Shown: one piece after another, positions 60,230 through 64,000 of the stretch
Position numbering within the stretch: the stretch's first letter is position 1
Layout of the letters: the number at the start of each line of letters is the position of its first letter
Source of the DNA: Hydrogenophaga intermedia
GTDB lineage: Bacteria; Pseudomonadota; Gammaproteobacteria; Burkholderiales; Burkholderiaceae_C
Length of the DNA stretch: 64,000 nt
Reading direction: 5' to 3'
Assembly: GCF_023715105.1 (NCBI RefSeq)
Contig: NZ_JAMBNO010000011.1
Span: 122,594 to 186,593, forward strand
Translations under genes and position numbers: made by a program
Notes under the pieces: generated by a model
Databases searched by the model: none
Seen by the model: the letters and a program-made list of their open reading frames with translations, nothing else
Told to the model about the DNA's origin: nothing

Positions 60230-60628
60230 TTAAATCGCCGCGCTGCACGCGGCCAATCCGCGTTGCGCGGCATCGAGATGGAATCGAAGAAGGGAGAGCA
60301 ACTTCGCACCAGTGGTGACTGAACTGCACGAAAGGTTCACGCGATAAAGGAGCTTGTCGGTCATCGGCAAAAAACCGAAGCAGCCTTGCGATGGATGCGA
60401 CGTCATGCTGTGCTCCAGCAGGCGATGTTTCAAACTGTCTTGCGGCGCATTCACGCACAGGTCGATGTATATGCTCAGGAAGTCGGGCGCATCTACTTCG
60501 TCGTGGACCAGCGCTATGTCGAGACCATCCACGCGGATCTCACCGTCCTTGTAGATGTCTTCCCAGGATTGCAGGTCGGCCTCCTCGCATAACGACCTTA
60601 TGAGTTCTCGGTATTCGATTGAGATCAT
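60230..60628 (-). CDS. Probable class I type III secretion chaperone (CesT/Tir-type)
   Basis: 132 aa, small and acidic: 17 Asp/Glu fall in the first 64 residues. Predicted order helix (YRELIRSLCEEADL), three strands (EIRVDGLDIALVHDEV, FLSIYIDLCVNAP), helix (DSLKHRLLEHSM), two strands (CFGFLPMTDKLLYRVNLSCSS), long amphipathic helix (KLLSLLRFHLDAAQRGLAA) is the CesT/SycE fold pattern. ATG 60628 is preceded by AAGG. It lies directly upstream of the GNAT gene, as effector chaperones usually do. I see no homology strong enough to name a specific chaperone; a profile search would test it. Confidence 0.6.
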   Translation of the reverse strand: MISIEYRELIRSLCEEADLQSWEDIYKDGEIRVDGLDIALVHDEVDAPDFLSIYIDLCVNAPQDSLKHRLLEHSMTSHPSQGCFGFLPMTDKLLYRVNLSCSSVTTGAKLLSLLRFHLDAAQRGLAACSAAI

Positions 60629-60705
60629 TTGGCTACCTTCAAGAAAATCCAATCTTGGTAGCAATGAACTTCGTCCGGTTCCGACATGAATGCCGACCCG
60701 CTTCG

Positions 60706-60767
60706 ATGCACCAACACGGCGCTGATTAGGGCTGTTTGAGTGCGCGGGTTGCGGCGCGTTGGTGCAT
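60706..60767. repeat. Long-armed inverted repeat upstream of the chaperone gene
   Basis: ATGCACCAAC (60706-60715) and GTTGGTGCAT (60758-60767) are exact complements 42 bp apart. It could be a transposon or cassette end, or a large hairpin in the leader. It does not fit the integron attC core sequences. Confidence 0.55.
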
Positions 60768-60773
60768 TGATTC

Positions 60774-60826
60774 GGTCGCTCAAGGGCCGATTCGCGCCCA
60801 GCAGCAGGCCTGTTGAGCAGCTGCGC
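60774..60826 (+). repeat. 53-bp direct repeat, copy B
   Basis: Counterpart of 59133-59185 (46 of 53 identical), directly adjoining IS5 remnant B. Homologous recombination between A and B would delete the chaperone-GNAT pair. Confidence 0.85.
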
Positions 60827-61179
60827 CGTGTTCTTGGCAAGCCCCCGGTAGCGCACCTTCACATGCCCGAACTGGCGCTTGATGACCAGAAACGGGTGCT
60901 CCACCTTGGCCTGATTGCCAGGCTTGCCGTGTTCGAGCTTGACCAGGCCTGCGTCGGCATCCACACCAGGGTGCGCCCTCATGCCGAAGTGCCATGGGTT
61001 GCCCTTCTGGGTCTGATACATCTCGGGGTCGCACTCGCCGCCGCTGTTCTTGGAACTCGCGATTGCGCGTCCTCTTGGGCTTGCGCTCGTATCCGCTCTC
61101 GCCCAGGCTCATTTGCTTCATGGCGGTGATGTCTCACATCACACAGGTAGGTTGGACCGAGGTTGTGCAGACCTTTCCT
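60827..61179 (-). mobile_element. IS5-family transposase remnant B, internally deleted
   Basis: On the minus strand a start (MKQMSLGESGYERKPKRTR) typical of IS5 transposases is followed, in other frames, by YQTQKGNPWHFGMRAHPGVDAD and then KVEHPFLVIKRQFGHVKVRYRGLAKNTAQL, the C-terminal part. Two large internal segments are missing, including catalytic residues, and the frame shifts. The upstream end (61154-61179) carries the terminal-repeat-like sequence also found in remnant A and touches the stop codon of the next gene. Confidence 0.88.
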
Positions 61180-62038
61180 AGGCCTTTTGCGCCGGCGCGT
61201 GCACCTGCAGCCAAGCGCGCAATGTCGACATCACCGGTGCTTTTTCGAGTTCGTTGAAGATCTCGTGGTACAGGCCGTCGAAGCGGCGCGCGTGCACCAC
61301 GTTCGCCGGCGCGGCGGCGGCGAAGGCGGCGCTGCCTGCGGGGCTCACCAGGTGGTCGTCGCCGGCGTACATCAACAGCGTGGGCACGGCCCATTCCCGC
61401 GCCGCGCGAATCACGATCGGGCCGTTTTCGTCGATGAAACGCGCCAGGCGCGCGCTGATGCGGTCGTGCACGCGGCGGTCCTTGCGGTAGGCGGCCACCA
61501 CCTTGGGGTCGTGCGAGATCTTGCTGGCATCGAGCCCGTTGCCCAGCGGCTTGTCGGGCGCCACGGTCATCATCAGGCCGATGAGCTTGCGTTTGACGGC
61601 CGACAGGCCCGTGTCCAGCGCGGGGGAAGACAGGACCAGCAAGTCGATGGGGGCCATCGCGCGCTGCACGAACGTCGAGGCCACCAGCCCGCCCATGCTG
61701 TGGCCGAGCAGGATGAGCGGGCACTCCCAGCGCTCGGCCAGGCGGCTGCGCGTGTCGTCCACCACCTCGAACAGGTCTTCGATCAGCGCGTCCTCGTCGG
61801 GCAGCACGCCGGGCGCGCCGCTGGAGTCGCCGTGGCCGCGCTGGTCGTAGGCGCGCACGACGAAACCCCAGTCGTTGAGTTGCAGCGCGAGGTCGTTGTA
61901 TCGCCACGCGTGCTCGCCCAACCCATGGACGATGAGCACCACGCCGCGCGGGCGTAAGCCCTTGGGCAGTGGCCAATCAAAGATCGCGAGGTTGTGCCCG
62001 TCGCGGGCGGTGAAGGGCGCTTGGGTGGTGTCGGTCAT
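61178..62038 (-). CDS. Alpha/beta hydrolase, monoacylglycerol lipase-like
   Basis: 286 aa of the Hydrolase_4 (serine aminopeptidase S33/lysophospholipase) group. VLIVHGLGEHAWRY, DQRGHGDSSGAPG, the nucleophile elbow GHSMGGLVAS near residue 115, and the late Asp (YAGDDHLV) and His (YHEIFNE) complete the triad. Likely hydrolyses mono- or lysolipid esters. Its last codons adjoin the IS5 remnant, but the C-terminus LQVHAPAQ looks natural, so insertion spared it. Confidence 0.88.
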   Translation of the reverse strand: MTDTTQAPFTARDGHNLAIFDWPLPKGLRPRGVVLIVHGLGEHAWRYNDLALQLNDWGFVVRAYDQRGHGDSSGAPGVLPDEDALIEDLFEVVDDTRSRLAERWECPLILLGHSMGGLVASTFVQRAMAPIDLLVLSSPALDTGLSAVKRKLIGLMMTVAPDKPLGNGLDASKISHDPKVVAAYRKDRRVHDRISARLARFIDENGPIVIRAAREWAVPTLLMYAGDDHLVSPAGSAAFAAAAPANVVHARRFDGLYHEIFNELEKAPVMSTLRAWLQVHAPAQKA

Positions 62039-62081
62039 TCTTGTTCTTGATGGGTTGTGACGACCAGCCTCGCACGCAGCG

Positions 62082-63581
62082 TCAAGGCATGCGCGCGATC
62101 ACCTGCGCCACGCTGGCCGTGAGCCGGCGCGCGTAGTCGAGGTGCAGGAACTCGTTGGGCCCGTGGGCGTTGCTGCGGGGCCCGAGCACACCGCAGACCA
62201 TCATCTGCGCGGTGGGAAAGCCCTGGCTGAGCATGTTCATGAGCGGAATGGTGCCGCCCTGGCCGATGGTGCCGCAGGCCGCACCGAAGTGCGCCTGCGA
62301 GGCGTCCTGCAGCGCCTGCTCGAACCACGGCGTGGTGGCGGGTGCGTTCCAGCCGCTGGCCGCGCCCTCGGGCGCGAAGGTCACCTTGGCCTGATACGGC
62401 GCGTTGTCTTCCAGCAGCGCCTTGAGCTCCTGCACGGCGCGCGGCGCGTCCACCAGCGGCGGCAGGCGCAGGCTGAGCTTGAACGCGGTGTAGGGGCGCA
62501 GCACGTTGCCGGCGTCTTTCAGTGCGGGGAAGCCTTCGGCGCCGGTGACGCTGAGCGTGGGCCGCCAGGTGCGGTTGAGCAGGGCCTCCACCGGGTCGGT
62601 GGTGGTGGGCAGCGCGAACAAGGTGCTGCCGCCGCAGTCGTGGTGGGCCCAGGGAAAGCGCTTGTAGATTTCCTCACCCAGGATCGAAGCGGTGGCCTTC
62701 GCCTGCGCCACGCGCTCGGCCGGCACCTCGCAATGGAAGCTCGCTGGGAGCAGGCGGCCGGTGGCGCTGTCCTCCAACCGGTCGAGCACCTGGCGCATGA
62801 TGCGAAAGCTCGACGGCACCAGGCCGGACGCGTCGCCGGAGTGAATGCCCTCGGTGAGGATCTCGACCTTGAGCACCCCGCTGGCCATACCGCGCAGGCT
62901 GGTGGTGAGCCAGAGCTGGTCGTAGTTGCCGGCGCCACTGTCCAGGCAGATCACCAGACCGACATCGCCCAGGCGCGTGCGCAGCGCGTCCACATAGGGG
63001 AGCAGGTCGCCCGAGCCGCTTTCCTCGCAGGTCTCGATCAGGCCGACGATGCGCGGGTGGGCCACGCCCTGCGCCTTGAGCGCCTGCACCGACGCGATGC
63101 TGGCGTAGACGGCGTAGCCGTCATCGGCGCCGCCGCGCCCGTAGAGCTTGCCGTCGTCGATCTTGGGCGTCCAGGGGCCGAGGTCGCTGCGCCAGCCGGT
63201 GAACTCGGGCTGCTTGTCGAGGTGGCCGTACATCAGCACGGTCTGGCCCGACGTGGGGGCGGGCGTGCCGTCCTGGCCGGCGCTGGCCGGCACCTCGAAG
63301 AACAGCACCGGCGTGCGTGGCCTGCCCTGCGCGTCGTTGAGGCGGATCACCTCGAGCGTGAGCCCCGGCACCTGCTGGGCACGCACCCAGTCGGCCGCGG
63401 ACTGCAGCACGCGCTCGAGCAGGCCGTGGGCCGCCCAGTCGCTGTCGAAGGCGGGGGATTTGGCCGGCACGGCGATGTAGTCGACCAGGGCCGGGACGAT
63501 GCGCTCGCGCCAGGCGGCATCGACGTGCGCTTGCAGCGCGGTCGGTTCGAGCGGAAGGGGTTGGGGCAGGCGGGCGTTCAT
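62082..63581 (-). CDS. M20 family metallopeptidase
   Basis: 499 aa dizinc peptidase. Metal ligands are seen in LMYGHLDKQP, LYGRGGADDGYAV and ETCEESGSGDL; the C-terminal His lies in NAHGPNEFLH. A dimerisation domain interrupts the catalytic domain between about 215 and 390. Family members cleave dipeptides or acylated amino acids. ATG 63581 gives the conserved N-terminus after a GGAGAT site. Confidence 0.92.
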   Translation of the reverse strand: MNARLPQPLPLEPTALQAHVDAAWRERIVPALVDYIAVPAKSPAFDSDWAAHGLLERVLQSAADWVRAQQVPGLTLEVIRLNDAQGRPRTPVLFFEVPASAGQDGTPAPTSGQTVLMYGHLDKQPEFTGWRSDLGPWTPKIDDGKLYGRGGADDGYAVYASIASVQALKAQGVAHPRIVGLIETCEESGSGDLLPYVDALRTRLGDVGLVICLDSGAGNYDQLWLTTSLRGMASGVLKVEILTEGIHSGDASGLVPSSFRIMRQVLDRLEDSATGRLLPASFHCEVPAERVAQAKATASILGEEIYKRFPWAHHDCGGSTLFALPTTTDPVEALLNRTWRPTLSVTGAEGFPALKDAGNVLRPYTAFKLSLRLPPLVDAPRAVQELKALLEDNAPYQAKVTFAPEGAASGWNAPATTPWFEQALQDASQAHFGAACGTIGQGGTIPLMNMLSQGFPTAQMMVCGVLGPRSNAHGPNEFLHLDYARRLTASVAQVIARMP

Positions 63582-63710
63582 GGCGATCTCCGTGGCGGGA
63601 TCGCCCGGGTCAGGGCACGTCGCCTTCCCGGAGAACCCGACCGGGGGAGAGTATAGGCAGGCGGCCCGCGTCGCCGCCACAAACCCCCAGGTGTGCCCCC
63701 GGATGTGCCC

Positions 63711-64000
63711 TCAGGCCACGGTACGGAAACGGCCGACGAGCGTGGCGAGCTGGGTCGCCTGATCCTTCAGGCTCTGCGCCGCTGCAGCGCTTTCTTCCAC
63801 CAGCGCCGCGTTCTGCTGCGTCATCTGGTCCAGCTGGCTCACCGCCGTGTTCACCTGCCCGATGCCGTCGCTTTGTTCGCCCGCCGCGGCCGTGATCTCG
63901 CCGATGATGTCCGTCACCCGCTGCACCGAGCCCACGATCTCGCTCATCGTCTGGCCCGCGTCGGCCACCAGCTTGCTGCCGGTCTCCACCTTCTCCACGC
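63711..64000 (-). CDS. Methyl-accepting chemotaxis protein, C-terminal end (partial)
   Basis: Only the last about 96 residues are in the window; the gene continues beyond 64000. The helical coiled-coil with TDIIGEITAAAGEQSDGIGQVNTAVSQLDQMTQQNAALVEESAAAAQSL is the signalling/methylation helix end of MCPs. The tail ends at LATLVGRFRTVA, with no NWETF-type CheR/CheB docking pentapeptide. Confidence 0.93.
   Translation of the reverse strand, partial: VEKVETGSKLVADAGQTMSEIVGSVQRVTDIIGEITAAAGEQSDGIGQVNTAVSQLDQMTQQNAALVEESAAAAQSLKDQATQLATLVGRFRTVA

Noticed and set aside
60706..60767. Integron attC site
   Set aside because: Arms do not carry RYYYAAC/GTTRRRY core sequences and no integrase is near.
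60230..61021. Single 263-codon minus-strand gene joining IS5 sequence to the chaperone-like protein
   Set aside because: The upstream half is IS5 transposase remnant read through a repeat; the ATG at 60628 with its own ribosome-binding site gives a protein of chaperone size.

Overview
The window is a GC-rich bacterial chromosome segment, most like a betaproteobacterium of the family Comamonadaceae (Acidovorax/Hydrogenophaga-like). The grounds are the gene content and order: lptD-surA-rsmA with a divergent AmgK-type kinase, tkt-gapA, sucCD, recA-recX, an NADP-malic enzyme with a phosphotransacetylase-like tail, a topoisomerase III with a C-terminal SWIB domain, and TfpX/PglL pilin accessory genes. 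Genus is inference. Apart from two islands, the segment is densely packed housekeeping chromosome. I see no rRNA, tRNA or CRISPR array.

Layout. 0.2-7.4 kb: an eight-gene, tightly coupled run (flavin oxidoreductase, DUF1365, cyclopropane-fatty-acid-synthase-like methyltransferase, chalcone-isomerase-like protein, MFS transporter, DUF3833 lipoprotein, SDR, NTF2-like protein), of the type often controlled by RpoE/ChrR photo-oxidative stress systems. 7.5-13.6 kb: GST, purB, a DUF3717-DUF1289 protein, a yybP-ykoY-type manganese riboswitch in front of a TerC protein, a small membrane protein, an M48 protease and moaC. 13.6-16.9 kb: a type IV pilin locus (tfpX-like, pglL-like, pilA) with a sigma-54 promoter, PilR-like boxes and a terminator inside the locus; it is visibly less GC-rich than its surroundings. 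16.9-22 kb: a metallo-beta-lactamase-fold hydrolase, then FHA, PP2C phosphatase and CHASE2-Ser/Thr kinase genes forming a phosphosignalling set. 22-30.5 kb: sucCD, argC, recX-recA, a MarR regulator, a two-component system and a GST.

30.5-37.6 kb: topB-SWIB, a divergent SET-domain protein, birA, a SPOR-like protein and a subtilase with a GlyGly-CTERM-like tail. 37.8-40.3 kb: a hydrolase/TetR pair and a TetR/SMR-efflux pair, each with a clear operator-like palindrome. 40.3-50.7 kb: gapA, tkt, murU, pepP, iron storage genes bfr and bfd with Fur boxes, maeB, and a secreted barnase-type RNase with a barstar-like inhibitor behind a tandem palindrome. 50.8-59 kb: rsmA, surA, lptD, amgK, rsmE, an MFS transporter and a YidB-family protein.

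59.1-61.2 kb is the most striking part: a short, AT-richer island in which two same-orientation IS5 remnants, each adjoining a 53-bp direct repeat, bracket a two-gene operon. The first gene encodes a 132-aa acidic protein resembling class I (CesT/Tir-type) type III secretion chaperones. The second encodes a GNAT acetyltransferase with a Ser/Thr-rich, acid-free N-terminal extension like a type III secretion signal. I propose that it is an orphan type III effector-chaperone cassette. The window ends with a lysophospholipase-like hydrolase, an M20 peptidase and the 3' end of a chemotaxis receptor gene.
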